From the NCBI RefSeq assembly GCF_018304945.1, contig NZ_JAGQEE010000007.1, forward strand, positions 62,001 to 126,000: 64,000 nucleotides of DNA, read 5' to 3'. Source of the DNA: Collimonas humicola. GTDB lineage: Bacteria > Pseudomonadota > Gammaproteobacteria > Burkholderiales > Burkholderiaceae_D. Of the stretch, positions 34,377 to 42,529 are shown one piece after another (positions within the stretch are counted from its first letter, which is position 1; every line of letters begins with the position of its first letter). Under the pieces are notes generated by a model that saw nothing but the letters and a program-made list of their open reading frames with translations, ran no database searches and was not told the origin of the DNA. Made by a program: the position numbers and the translations under genes.

Positions 34377-35462
34377 ATGTCTTCGCAGCAGCTAGCTTCA
34401 AAACCGGTTTCACCGCACAGCGCGGCGCCAGCGGCGGTGGTCCATTTCGGTTTCCTGACCTTGCCGAATTTTTCGATGATCGCCTTCGCCAGCGCCATCG
34501 AAGTCCTGCGCATGGCCAACTACATCAGCCGCCAGACCTTGTACCGCTGGTCGGTGATCAGCGTCGACGGCTTGCCGGCGCAGGCCAGCAACGGCTTGCC
34601 GATCACGCCGACGCTGACGCTGGAACAGGCCGGCACGCCCGACATCCTGTTCGTCTGCGGCGGCGTCAAGATCCACGAGGCGGTCAACGATAAGCTGAAC
34701 GCCATGCTGACCCAGCTGGCGCGGCGCAATGTCATGCTGGGCGGGATCTGCACCGGCAGCTATGCACTGGTCAAAGCCGGCCTGATGAACGGCTACCAGT
34801 GCGCCATCCACTGGGAAAACATCTCGGCCCTGCGTGAGGATTTTCCACGGGTGCTGTTCACCGAGGGGCTGTTTGCAGTAGACCGCGACCGCCTCACCTG
34901 TTCCGGCGGCACCGCACCGATCGACCTGATGCTGAACCTGACCGCCAACCGCTACGGCAAGACGCTGGCGGCGGAAATTTCCGAACAGTTCATCCTGGAA
35001 CGGATACGCGACGGCGCCTACCAGCAGCACATTCCGATTGCAGCGCGGCTCGGCTTCAGCCGCAAGGAGCTGATCGAGGTGGCGCGGCTGATGGAAACCC
35101 ACATCGAGGAAACCCTGTCGTTTGAGGAGATCGCCAGGCTGGTGGGCTTGTCGCAGCGTCAGCTGCAGCGCATGTTCAAGTATTACCTTGATGTCACGCC
35201 TACCCATTACTACCTGCAGCTGCGTTTGCGGCGCGCCCGCGAACTGCTGCTGCAGACCACAATGTCGATCATGAGCGTGACCGTGGCTTGCGGTTTCCAG
35301 TCGTCCTGCCATTTCAGCAAGGCTTACCGCAACCAGTTCGGACGTTCGCCCAGCAGCGAGCGGCACCTGCGCCATCCTTACCTGGCCGCGGTCGACGAAT
35401 TGCCGCCGTTGCCGCCGCTGCCGCTGGCGCCGGACGAGCTGTTTGACGCAGGCAGGCAATAG
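34377..35462 (+). CDS. Second GbdR/CdhR-like AraC-family regulator
   Basis: This 361-residue DJ-1/PfpI plus AraC HTH protein is closely similar in layout to the regulator at 10474-11490. The sensor elbow reads LGGICTGSYALVKAGLMNG and the HTH reads FEEIARLVGLSQRQLQRMFKYYLD and VTVACGFQSSCHFSKAYRNQF. It has a Pro/Leu-rich tail (LPPLPPLPLAPDEL) that the other lacks. GGAGG lies four bases before the ATG at 34377. It sits between the transporter genes and the ChoX-like gene, so it may govern choline, betaine or carnitine uptake. Which of the two is the functional GbdR cannot be told from sequence. Confidence 0.9.
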   Translation: MSSQQLASKPVSPHSAAPAAVVHFGFLTLPNFSMIAFASAIEVLRMANYISRQTLYRWSVISVDGLPAQASNGLPITPTLTLEQAGTPDILFVCGGVKIHEAVNDKLNAMLTQLARRNVMLGGICTGSYALVKAGLMNGYQCAIHWENISALREDFPRVLFTEGLFAVDRDRLTCSGGTAPIDLMLNLTANRYGKTLAAEISEQFILERIRDGAYQQHIPIAARLGFSRKELIEVARLMETHIEETLSFEEIARLVGLSQRQLQRMFKYYLDVTPTHYYLQLRLRRARELLLQTTMSIMSVTVACGFQSSCHFSKAYRNQFGRSPSSERHLRHPYLAAVDELPPLPPLPLAPDELFDAGRQ

Positions 35463-35463
35463 C

Positions 35464-35473
35464 ATGTCGCAAT
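35464..35473 (+). promoter_or_regulatory. Candidate activator half-site upstream of the ChoX-like gene
   Basis: The sequence atgtcgcaat matches the GTCGCAAT motif repeated in front of the transporter operon (31836-31865) and near glyA (11570, 11829). It begins two bases after the regulator's stop and 170 bases before the binding-protein gene. The assignment is by recurrence only. Confidence 0.35.
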
Positions 35474-35641
35474 CGGTCTAAGCCCTTGCGCGCATGCGAG
35501 TAATTTCTGGCTTGTACGAGCACGCATGGTTCCCGCTGAGCGCGGGCCTTGCGTCGAAGTGCGAAGCTAAGCGTTTAATTGATGCCGATGCAGTGCAACC
35601 GGGAGCGTCGGACTTTCGTCTTTGCCACAGGAGAAAATGCA

Positions 35642-36598
35642 ATGAAATCATTCAAGCTGGCGCTGGCCGGCATGGGCATGGCCTCGGCCTGTTTTATGCT
35701 GATGCCGGGTTCCGCGCAGGCGCAGGAGCCGCAATCGTGCAAGAACGTGCGTTTCGCCGATGTCGGCTGGACCGATATCGCCGCCACCACCGGCCTCGCA
35801 TCTGCTGTTTATGAGGGGCTGGGCTATCACACCAGCAAGACCATCGCTTCGGTGCCGATCACCTTTGCCGGCGTCAAGAACAAGCAGATCGACCTGTTCC
35901 TCGGTTACTGGGCGCCGACCATGGATCCGATCATCGCGCCGTTCGTCAAGGACAGTTCGGTGAAGGTGCTGGCCACGCCTAACCTGACCGGCGCCAAATA
36001 TACGCTGGCGGTGCCGACCTATGCTTACGATGCCGGCCTCAAGACCTTTGCCGACATCGCTAAATTTTCCAAGGAGCTGGACGGCAAGATCTACGGCATC
36101 GAGCCCGGCAACGACGGCAATGCGCTGATCCAGGGCATGATCAGCAAGAACCAGTTCAACCTGAAGAACTTCAAGATGGTGGAATCCAGCGAGGCCGGCA
36201 TGCTGATCGAGCTGGGCCGGGCGGTCAAGCAAAAGAAATGGATCGTGATCCTGGGCTGGGAGCCGCATCCGATGAATGTGCAGCAAAAGATCAGCTACCT
36301 GAGCGGCGGCGATGAGGTGTTCGGCCCCAACTACGGCGAAGCCAAGGTCTACACCGTGACCGCGACTGACTACGCAGCACGTTGCCCGAATGCCGACAAG
36401 CTGGCGGCCAACCTGCAATTTTCCACCGGCATCGAAAACCAGCTGATGGGACGCATCATGGACAAGGAAGATCCGAAGACCGCGGCCAAGGAATGGCTGA
36501 AGAAGAATCCGCAGGCCCTGGAAAAACTGCTGGCCGGCGTCAAGACCTTCGACGGCAAGGACGGTTTGCCGGCGGTGAAGACTTCACTCGGATTGTAA
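35642..36598 (+). CDS. Choline-type ABC substrate-binding protein (ChoX/CbcX-like)
   Basis: This 318-residue periplasmic protein has a signal peptide ending SAQAQ. An OpuAC domain follows with the aromatic cage of choline binders suggested by VGWTDI, FLGYWAPTM and LGWEPHPM. The ATG at 35642 has an AGGAG site. It lies downstream of the ATPase and permease, separated by the second GbdR-like regulator. It is distinct in sequence from the orphan protein at 23636, so each probably delivers a different quaternary amine to the same permease. Confidence 0.93.
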   Translation: MKSFKLALAGMGMASACFMLMPGSAQAQEPQSCKNVRFADVGWTDIAATTGLASAVYEGLGYHTSKTIASVPITFAGVKNKQIDLFLGYWAPTMDPIIAPFVKDSSVKVLATPNLTGAKYTLAVPTYAYDAGLKTFADIAKFSKELDGKIYGIEPGNDGNALIQGMISKNQFNLKNFKMVESSEAGMLIELGRAVKQKKWIVILGWEPHPMNVQQKISYLSGGDEVFGPNYGEAKVYTVTATDYAARCPNADKLAANLQFSTGIENQLMGRIMDKEDPKTAAKEWLKKNPQALEKLLAGVKTFDGKDGLPAVKTSLGL

Positions 36599-36692
36599 CG
36601 GAGCAAACAATCGGGGGCGTCGTCCCCGGCGAGGCAGGATCGCCCAGACGGCAAATTTCAGATTTCATAACATCCTGACTGGAGGAGACACA

Positions 36693-37895
36693 ATGTCGGA
36701 AAATCGCGGCGTGGTTTATATCGAACAGGGCAAGGTAGAAATACAGTCCATCCCATTCCCCAAGCTGGATAATCCGCAAGGCCGGAAAATCGAGCATGGC
36801 GTGATCCTGAAAGTGGTGTCCACCAATATCTGCGGATCCGACCAGCACATGGTGCGCGGCCGCACCACGGCCCAGGCGGGGCTGGTGCTGGGCCATGAAA
36901 TTACCGGCGAAGTGATCGAGACCGGCGCCGATGTCGAAACCATCAGGAAGGGCGACCTGGTGTCGGTGCCGTTCAACGTCGCCTGCGGCCGCTGCCGCAC
37001 CTGCAAGGAACAGCACACCGGCGTCTGCGAGACCGTCAATCCGGCGCGCGCCGGCGGCGCCTACGGCTATGTCGACATGGGCGGCTGGATCGGCGGCCAG
37101 GCCGAGTACGTGATGGTGCCTTATGCCGATTTCAACCTGCTGCGCTTCCCGGACAAAGCACAGGCGATGGCCAAGATCCGCGACCTGACCTGCCTGTCGG
37201 ATATCCTGCCGACCGGCTACCACGGCGCGGTCACCGCCGGCGTCGGTCCCGGCGCTACCGTGTATGTCGCCGGCGCCGGTCCGGTCGGACTGGCGGCGGC
37301 TGCTTCCGCGCGTTTGCTGGGGGCGGCGGTGGTGATTGTCGGCGACGTCAATCCTTTGCGCCTGATCCATGCGCGCAGCGTCGGCTTTGAAACGGTGGAC
37401 TTGTCCACCGATGCTTCGCTCAGCGATCAGATCGCGCAGATACTGGGCGTGCCCGAGGTCGATTGCGCGATTGACTGCGTCGGCTTTGAAGCGCGCGGCC
37501 ACGGCCATGCCGGGGCGCAGGCGGAAGCGCCTGCCACCGTGCTCAATTCGCTGATGGAAGTGACGCGGGTAGCAGGCAAGATCGGCATCCCCGGCTTGTA
37601 CGTGACGGACGATCCGGGCGCCGTCGACAGCGCCGCCAAGCGCGGCAGCCTGAGCATCCGCCTCGGCCTCGGCTGGGCCAAGTCGCATAGTTTCCATACC
37701 GGCCAGACGCCGGTGATGAAGTACAACCGCCAGCTGATGCAGGCCATCCTGTGGGACCGCATCAAGATTGCCGATATCGTCGGCGTTGAGGTCATTACCC
37801 TGGACCAGGCGCCGGCCGGCTATCAGCAGTTCGATGCCGGGGCGCCGAAGAAGTTTGTCATCGATCCGCATCATTTGCTGAAAAAAGCGGCTTGA
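36693..37895 (+). CDS. fdhA: Glutathione-independent formaldehyde dehydrogenase
   Basis: This 400-residue zinc-containing medium-chain dehydrogenase resembles Pseudomonas putida FdhA. The catalytic zinc ligands are Cys47 (STNICGSD) and His68 (VLGHEITGEV); the structural zinc loop is CGRCRTCKEQHTGVC; the NAD-binding motif is VAGAGPVGLAAA. It oxidises formaldehyde to formate with tightly bound NAD. In this setting it removes formaldehyde released by GbcAB, DgcAB and SoxBDAG. GGAGGAG lies before the ATG. In Pseudomonas the gene follows the sox operon; here it follows the ChoX-like gene. Confidence 0.95.
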   Translation: MSENRGVVYIEQGKVEIQSIPFPKLDNPQGRKIEHGVILKVVSTNICGSDQHMVRGRTTAQAGLVLGHEITGEVIETGADVETIRKGDLVSVPFNVACGRCRTCKEQHTGVCETVNPARAGGAYGYVDMGGWIGGQAEYVMVPYADFNLLRFPDKAQAMAKIRDLTCLSDILPTGYHGAVTAGVGPGATVYVAGAGPVGLAAAASARLLGAAVVIVGDVNPLRLIHARSVGFETVDLSTDASLSDQIAQILGVPEVDCAIDCVGFEARGHGHAGAQAEAPATVLNSLMEVTRVAGKIGIPGLYVTDDPGAVDSAAKRGSLSIRLGLGWAKSHSFHTGQTPVMKYNRQLMQAILWDRIKIADIVGVEVITLDQAPAGYQQFDAGAPKKFVIDPHHLLKKAA

Positions 37896-37903
37896 TGGAG
37901 TAG

Positions 37904-37930
37904 GGCCGCCGGCCGTTTGGCGCGGCGGCC
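37904..37930 (+). terminator. Hairpin between fdhA and the threonine aldolase gene
   Basis: An 8-base GC stem, ggccgccg/cggcggcc (37904-37911 and 37923-37930), with an 11-base loop is followed by gtatttg on the plus strand. It lies in the 42-base gap between convergent genes. The U-run is weak, so its efficiency is uncertain. Confidence 0.5.
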
Positions 37931-37937
37931 GTATTTG

Positions 37938-39026
37938 TCAGGCAGGCGCCAGCAGCGCCTGGAACTGATCCAGCGCCGTAACAACCTGCTGGTCGGACAG
38001 CGACAGCAGCGCCTCTCCCACATACCACTCGATATAGCACTGCTGCGGCAAGGCCGCGTCGCTGGCGCGGCCAAACAGCCAGACGCCGTGTTCCCTGGCC
38101 AGCTGGTCGCGCGCGGCGTTCGCTGCCTCGCGCTCGACCGGCAGGTAGAGATGCAGCATATTGCAATGCGGTTGGCGCGGGTTGACTTGCCAGCGCGGGT
38201 AGCGCGTCAGCAATTGATACAGTTCGCGCGTGCGCTGCAGGTAGGCCGGCATGCGCGCCAGCTTTTCATCCAGACGCATTGCCGCTGCCACCACATAAGG
38301 TGAGCGCTGATAGACGTTGCCGCCCATGCGTTTCATCCATTCGGATGCGCGGCCGATGAAATCCCGTGTGCCCAGCAGCATGGCGCCGCCCAGACCGTCG
38401 ATACCTTTGTAGAGGGAGACATAGGCGCTGTTAAAGCCGGCTGCCACGCTGGCCGGCGGCTGGTCGTAGCCGGCGGCGGCTTCCCACAGGCGCGCGCCGT
38501 CCAGGTGCAAATGAATATTCTTTTCACTGCAGTATTGCTTGACTGCTTCCAGCTGTTCCCAAGCCGGCAGCTGGCCGCCGATTTCACGCATGGGCAGCTC
38601 ATACAGCGCTGCTCCCAGTCGGTCCGGCAAGGCTTTCAGGTCATCCGCCGTCCAGGGCCGGAACGGGCCGCCGACATTGAGTACGGTGAAATGGTCGAGC
38701 AGCTGATAGTTGCTGCTTTCGTGGCGCAAGATATGCGCCGTCGGATGGAGCGCCACCAGCCGCTTGTTCTTGTCCTGGCAGGCAATGCGCAATGCTACTG
38801 TTTGCGCCATGGTGCCGGTGATCATGAAGCGGGCCGCCTCGAAACCCAGCAATCCCGCTACCTTGTTCTCGAAATCCTGGATCAGCTTGCCTTCGCCATA
38901 GCTGTCGTGCTGGATATCATGCTCCTCGCACCAGGCCGCCATCGCGGCAAAATCCTGGGCGGCGGAGCGCGGTGCGGATGCAGAAAAGAAGGTATGGCAT
39001 TGATTGCGTAGATTGGCGTTAGACAT
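37938..39026 (-). CDS. Low-specificity L-threonine aldolase-type PLP enzyme
   Basis: This 362-residue member of the beta-eliminating lyase/threonine aldolase family has the PLP lysine in YVSLYKGIDGLGGAM. The substrate-binding histidine region is ALHPTAHILRHES and the cofactor aspartate is in HLHLDGARLWEAA. It would cleave threonine or related beta-hydroxy amino acids to glycine plus an aldehyde. It is divergent from the leader-sdaA-sox operon, and glycine or serine turnover fits that neighbourhood. The usual N-terminal FRSDT motif of LtaE is replaced by ASAPRSAAQDF, so it belongs to a divergent branch. Confidence 0.86.
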   Translation of the reverse strand: MSNANLRNQCHTFFSASAPRSAAQDFAAMAAWCEEHDIQHDSYGEGKLIQDFENKVAGLLGFEAARFMITGTMAQTVALRIACQDKNKRLVALHPTAHILRHESSNYQLLDHFTVLNVGGPFRPWTADDLKALPDRLGAALYELPMREIGGQLPAWEQLEAVKQYCSEKNIHLHLDGARLWEAAAGYDQPPASVAAGFNSAYVSLYKGIDGLGGAMLLGTRDFIGRASEWMKRMGGNVYQRSPYVVAAAMRLDEKLARMPAYLQRTRELYQLLTRYPRWQVNPRQPHCNMLHLYLPVEREAANAARDQLAREHGVWLFGRASDAALPQQCYIEWYVGEALLSLSDQQVVTALDQFQALLAPA

Positions 39027-39453
39027 ATCTGGTGGCTGAGGTGTTTTTGGCTAGGTCGGGGAAAGGAAGCTTGCTATCCTACCGCGATTTGGCATTGCCG
39101 CCGCGAAAGCCATTTCTCGTTTGCAGGGGAAAAGCTTGCCGCCCTGGCCGAAAATGCCTAATTGGCAAGGTTTGTGCGCTTAACTTATCCCCTACAAGGA
39201 AATGTCATCGCATTGAGGTTGCCACTTGGTCGTAAAATTAAAATGTCGTGCTTGTCGGAAAAGGACAAACACTTGTCAGCTACGGAAAATAGACCAGCCG
39301 CTGCAAGGACAAAATGATGTCAAGGAATAGCACTGCGGTTATCGCTGAAGGCAGCATCGATCAGCACTGTTGCACTGTACTCTTGCGTTGTGGCGTCTTG
39401 CGCGGCCGGTGATGTTTGCCGAGAAAAATACTTCAACCCACCCAGGAGTTGTC
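39027..39453. promoter_or_regulatory. Divergent control region upstream of the sdaA-sox operon
   Basis: This 427-base gap has no convincing gene. It contains two similar imperfect palindromes, aaggacaaacacttgtca (core 39264-39277) and aaggacaaaatgatgtca (core 39308-39321). Both fit GACA-N6-TGTC and lie 44 bases apart, close to four helical turns. The second overlaps the 12-mer aatgatgtcaag, also present upstream of glyA (11891). These are candidate operators shared by the two catabolic operons. No riboswitch fold is evident by eye. Confidence 0.45.
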
Positions 39454-39504
39454 ATGAACGGTTTTACAGAATTTTGCCAGAGTATGAAATCGGGTTGTCT
39501 ATGA
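39454..39504 (+). CDS. Putative 16-residue leader peptide coupled to sdaA
   Basis: This small frame encodes [16 protein letters not shown]. It has the best ribosome binding site in the region (AGGAG, six bases before the ATG), while sdaA itself has only a weak GGG. Its TGA overlaps the sdaA ATG (ATGA), a standard arrangement for translational coupling. No Ser or Gly codon run is present (one Ser-Met-Lys-Ser-Gly stretch), so classical attenuation is not obvious. It could set sdaA translation by re-initiation. Alternatively it is a non-functional relic of an upstream fusion. Confidence 0.55.
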   Translation: MNGFTEFCQSMKSGCL

Positions 39505-40892
39505 ACATCAGCACATTCGATTTATTCAAGGTCGGCATCGGCCCATCCAGTTCGCACACGGTGGGACCGATGATTGCCGCCAACCGGTTCGCTGCGTATT
39601 TGCACGACGCAAATCTGCTCGATGCGGTGCACGCGGTGCGCGTCGAGCTGTACGGTTCGCTCGGCGCCACGGGCAAGGGCCACGGCAGCGACAAGGCGGT
39701 ATTGCTGGGGCTGGAAGCCAACCTGCCGGACACCATCGACCCTGACCACGTCGAGCCGCGGCTGGCGGAAATCCGCAGCAGCAAGAAGCTGCTGCTGAAC
39801 GGCACCCATCCGATCGGCTGCGTGGAAAAGGAGCATATGCTGTTTTTCCGGCGCGAGGCTTTGCCGCAGCATCCGAACGGCATGCGCTTCGTCGCCCTGG
39901 ATGCGGCTGGCAGCGCGATAGCGGAGAAAGAATATTACTCGGTCGGCGGCGGTTTCGTGGTCAGCAAGGAAGGTCAGCGCGTCAACCTGGTGCAGGCCGG
40001 CAGCGTGCAGCCGGAAGGCGAGCTGCCTTATCCCTTCCACTGCGGCGACGACCTGCTGCGCATGTCGGCGGAAAGCGGTTTGACCATCGCTGCCCTGATG
40101 ATGGAAAACGAAAAGCACTGGCGCTCGGAGGAAGAAGTGCGCGCCAAGCTGCTGGGAATCTGGGATGTGATGGCGGCGGCGGTCAAGCGCGGCTGTTCCA
40201 TCGATGGCGAACTGCCGGGCCCGATGAAGGTCAAGCGGCGCGCTGCCGAACTGTACCGGCAGCTGAAGGATCGTTCCGAGGAATCGTTCACCGATCCTTT
40301 GGCTATGCTGGACTGGGTCAACCTGTATGCGATGGCGGTCAATGAAGAAAACGCCGCCGGCGGCCGCATCGTCACGGCGCCGACCAACGGCGCGGCAGGA
40401 GTGCTGCCGGCGGTGCTGCATTACTACACCAAGTTCATTCCGGGCTCGAACAAGGACGGCGTCATGACCTTCATGCTGACGGCGGCGGCGATCGGCCTGA
40501 TCTACAAGGAAAATGCATCGATCTCGGGCGCTGAAGTCGGCTGCCAGGGCGAGGTCGGGGTGGCATGTTCGATGGCGGCAGGCGCGCTGGCGGCTGTGCT
40601 GGGCGGCAGCACCGAGCAGATCGAGAACGCCGCCGAAATCGGCATGGAACACAATCTCGGCATGACTTGCGATCCGGTCGGCGGCTTGGTGCAGATTCCC
40701 TGCATCGAGCGCAATGCGATGGGCGCGGTGAAGGCGATCAACGCCGCCCGCATGGCCCTGCGCGGTAACGGCAAGCACTATGTGTCGCTGGACAAGGTCA
40801 TCAAGACCATGATGCAGACCGGCGCCGACATGAAGACCAAGTACAAGGAAACATCACGCGGCGGTTTGGCGGTAAATGTCATTGAGTGCTGA
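39501..40892 (+). CDS. sdaA: L-serine ammonia-lyase (iron-sulphur type)
   Basis: This 463-residue enzyme converts L-serine to pyruvate and ammonia. The beta-domain motif [13 protein letters not shown] (residues 12-24) starts the protein, and the alpha-domain cluster cysteines appear in [17 protein letters not shown] and IPCIERN, with [15 protein letters not shown] between. The length fits single-chain SdaA. The start overlaps the leader peptide. It is the first enzyme gene of the sdaA-soxBDAG-folB transcript and completes betaine carbon flow through glycine and serine to pyruvate. Confidence 0.96.
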   Translation: MNISTFDLFKVGIGPSSSHTVGPMIAANRFAAYLHDANLLDAVHAVRVELYGSLGATGKGHGSDKAVLLGLEANLPDTIDPDHVEPRLAEIRSSKKLLLNGTHPIGCVEKEHMLFFRREALPQHPNGMRFVALDAAGSAIAEKEYYSVGGGFVVSKEGQRVNLVQAGSVQPEGELPYPFHCGDDLLRMSAESGLTIAALMMENEKHWRSEEEVRAKLLGIWDVMAAAVKRGCSIDGELPGPMKVKRRAAELYRQLKDRSEESFTDPLAMLDWVNLYAMAVNEENAAGGRIVTAPTNGAAGVLPAVLHYYTKFIPGSNKDGVMTFMLTAAAIGLIYKENASISGAEVGCQGEVGVACSMAAGALAAVLGGSTEQIENAAEIGMEHNLGMTCDPVGGLVQIPCIERNAMGAVKAINAARMALRGNGKHYVSLDKVIKTMMQTGADMKTKYKETSRGGLAVNVIEC

Positions 40893-40945
40893 GTAGCTTT
40901 CGGCATTCAATGTTGACGAAACGGTTCCGGAATTTTGAGGGGTTT

Positions 40946-42190
40946 ATGAGCAATTATTCGATATTCAGCTTGATCCGCAACAGCCTCTCCTACCATGAAA
41001 ACTGGCAGCGGGCCTGGAAAAGCCCGGAACCGAAAAAGGAATACGACATCGTCATCGTCGGCGGCGGCGGCCATGGCCTGGCTACCGCCTACTACCTGGC
41101 CAAGGTGCACGGCTTGCGCAACATCGCCGTCATCGAAAAGGGCTGGATAGGCGGCGGCAACACCGCCCGCAACACCACCATCGTGCGTTCCAACTACCTG
41201 TGGGACGAATCTGCGATGCTGTATGAAAAGGCCATGCAGCTGTGGGAAGGCCTGTCGCAGGATCTCAACTACAACGTCATGTTCAGCCAGCGCGGCGTGA
41301 TGAACCTGGCGCATACCTTGCAGGATGTGCGCGACACCGAGCGCCGCATCAACGCCAACCGCCTCAACGGCGTCGATGCCGAATGGCTGACGCCGGCGCA
41401 GGTCAAGGAAATCGTTCCTATCATCAATCTCAACAGCCACTATCCGGTGCTGGGCGCTTCGTTCCAGCGCCGCGGCGGGGTAGCGCGGCACGACGCGGTG
41501 GCCTGGGGCTTTGCCCGCGGCGCCGACGAGCGCGGCGTCGATATTCTGCAGAATTGCGGCGTCACCGGCATCCGCCGCGAGAACGGCGCGGTGACCGGGG
41601 TCGACACCGTCAAGGGTTTTATCAAGGCCAAGAAAGTGGCCGTGGTCGCTGCCGGCCATTCCAGCGTGCTGGCGGCGATGGCGGGCATCCGCCTGCCGCT
41701 GGAAAGCCATCCGCTGCAGGCGCTGGTGTCGGAGCCGATCAAACCGGTGCTCGATACGGTGGTGATGTCGAACGCGGTGCATGCCTACATCAGCCAGTCC
41801 GACAAGGGCGACCTGGTGATCGGCGCCGGCGTCGACCAGTACGCCGGCTACGGCCAGCGCGGCAGCTATCAGGTGATCGAAGGCGCCTTGCAGGCGATCG
41901 TCGAAATGTTCCCGGTGTTCAGCCGGGTCCGCATGAACCGCCAGTGGGGCGGGATCGTCGACGTTTCGCCAGACGCCTGCCCGATCATTTCAAAGACGCC
42001 GGTAAAGGGTTTGTACTTCAACTGCGGCTGGGGCACCGGCGGCTTCAAGGCGACGCCGGGTTCGGGCTGGGTCTTCGCCCACACCATCGCCAACGACAAT
42101 CCGCACCCGCTGAACGCGCCGTTTGCGCTGGACCGTTTCTACAGCGGCCACCTGATCGACGAGCACGGCGCCGCCGCCGTCGCCCACTGA
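40946..42190 (+). CDS. soxB: Sarcosine oxidase subunit beta
   Basis: This 414-residue catalytic flavoprotein subunit of heterotetrameric sarcosine oxidase has an FAD-binding [16 protein letters not shown] motif near residue 34 and the [17 protein letters not shown] segment carrying the histidine that bears covalent FMN in this enzyme class. The C-terminal substrate region has [16 protein letters not shown]. It oxidises sarcosine to glycine, giving methylene-THF and H2O2. GAGGGG lies before the ATG at 40946. It is 53 bases after sdaA and followed by soxD, A and G. Confidence 0.96.
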   Translation: MSNYSIFSLIRNSLSYHENWQRAWKSPEPKKEYDIVIVGGGGHGLATAYYLAKVHGLRNIAVIEKGWIGGGNTARNTTIVRSNYLWDESAMLYEKAMQLWEGLSQDLNYNVMFSQRGVMNLAHTLQDVRDTERRINANRLNGVDAEWLTPAQVKEIVPIINLNSHYPVLGASFQRRGGVARHDAVAWGFARGADERGVDILQNCGVTGIRRENGAVTGVDTVKGFIKAKKVAVVAAGHSSVLAAMAGIRLPLESHPLQALVSEPIKPVLDTVVMSNAVHAYISQSDKGDLVIGAGVDQYAGYGQRGSYQVIEGALQAIVEMFPVFSRVRMNRQWGGIVDVSPDACPIISKTPVKGLYFNCGWGTGGFKATPGSGWVFAHTIANDNPHPLNAPFALDRFYSGHLIDEHGAAAVAH

Positions 42191-42240
42191 TCCTGCCTTT
42201 CGCATCCTGATTCAATCCGCCATCTGTCTGGAGAACCACC

Positions 42241-42528
42241 ATGTTACTGATCACCTGCCCTTGGTGCGGGCCGCGCGCCGAGAGTGAGTTCCATTGCGGC
42301 GGCGAAGCCGGTATCGCCCGTCCGCTGGAAACCGAAAAACTGAGCGACGAAGCCTGGGGCGACTACCTGTTCATGCGCACGAATCCGCGCGGCGTGCACC
42401 GCGAGCAGTGGGTGCATAACCAGGGCTGCAGGCGCTGGTTCATGGCCGAGCGCGATACCGTCACTTACGAATTCCTCAGCTACAGCAAGTTCGAAACCAA
42501 GCCTGCCGCCGACGGCGCAGGAGCCTAA
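42241..42528 (+). CDS. soxD: Sarcosine oxidase subunit delta
   Basis: This 95-residue zinc-binding small subunit has ligands CPWCG (Cys6, Cys9) and HNQGCRRWF (His59, Cys63), with the conserved FHCGGEA and LFMRTNPRG-x-HREQW segments. GGAG precedes the ATG. It ends one base before soxA. The size and all motifs are standard. Confidence 0.95.
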   Translation: MLLITCPWCGPRAESEFHCGGEAGIARPLETEKLSDEAWGDYLFMRTNPRGVHREQWVHNQGCRRWFMAERDTVTYEFLSYSKFETKPAADGAGA

Positions 42529-42529
42529 G

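Noticed and set aside
39027-39500. Glycine, serine or folate riboswitch upstream of sdaA (and of glyA at 11491-11943)
   Set aside because: I looked for the tandem glycine aptamer core and for a terminator-antiterminator pair and saw neither; only protein-site-like palindromes and a small leader frame are present. A covariance-model search would settle it.
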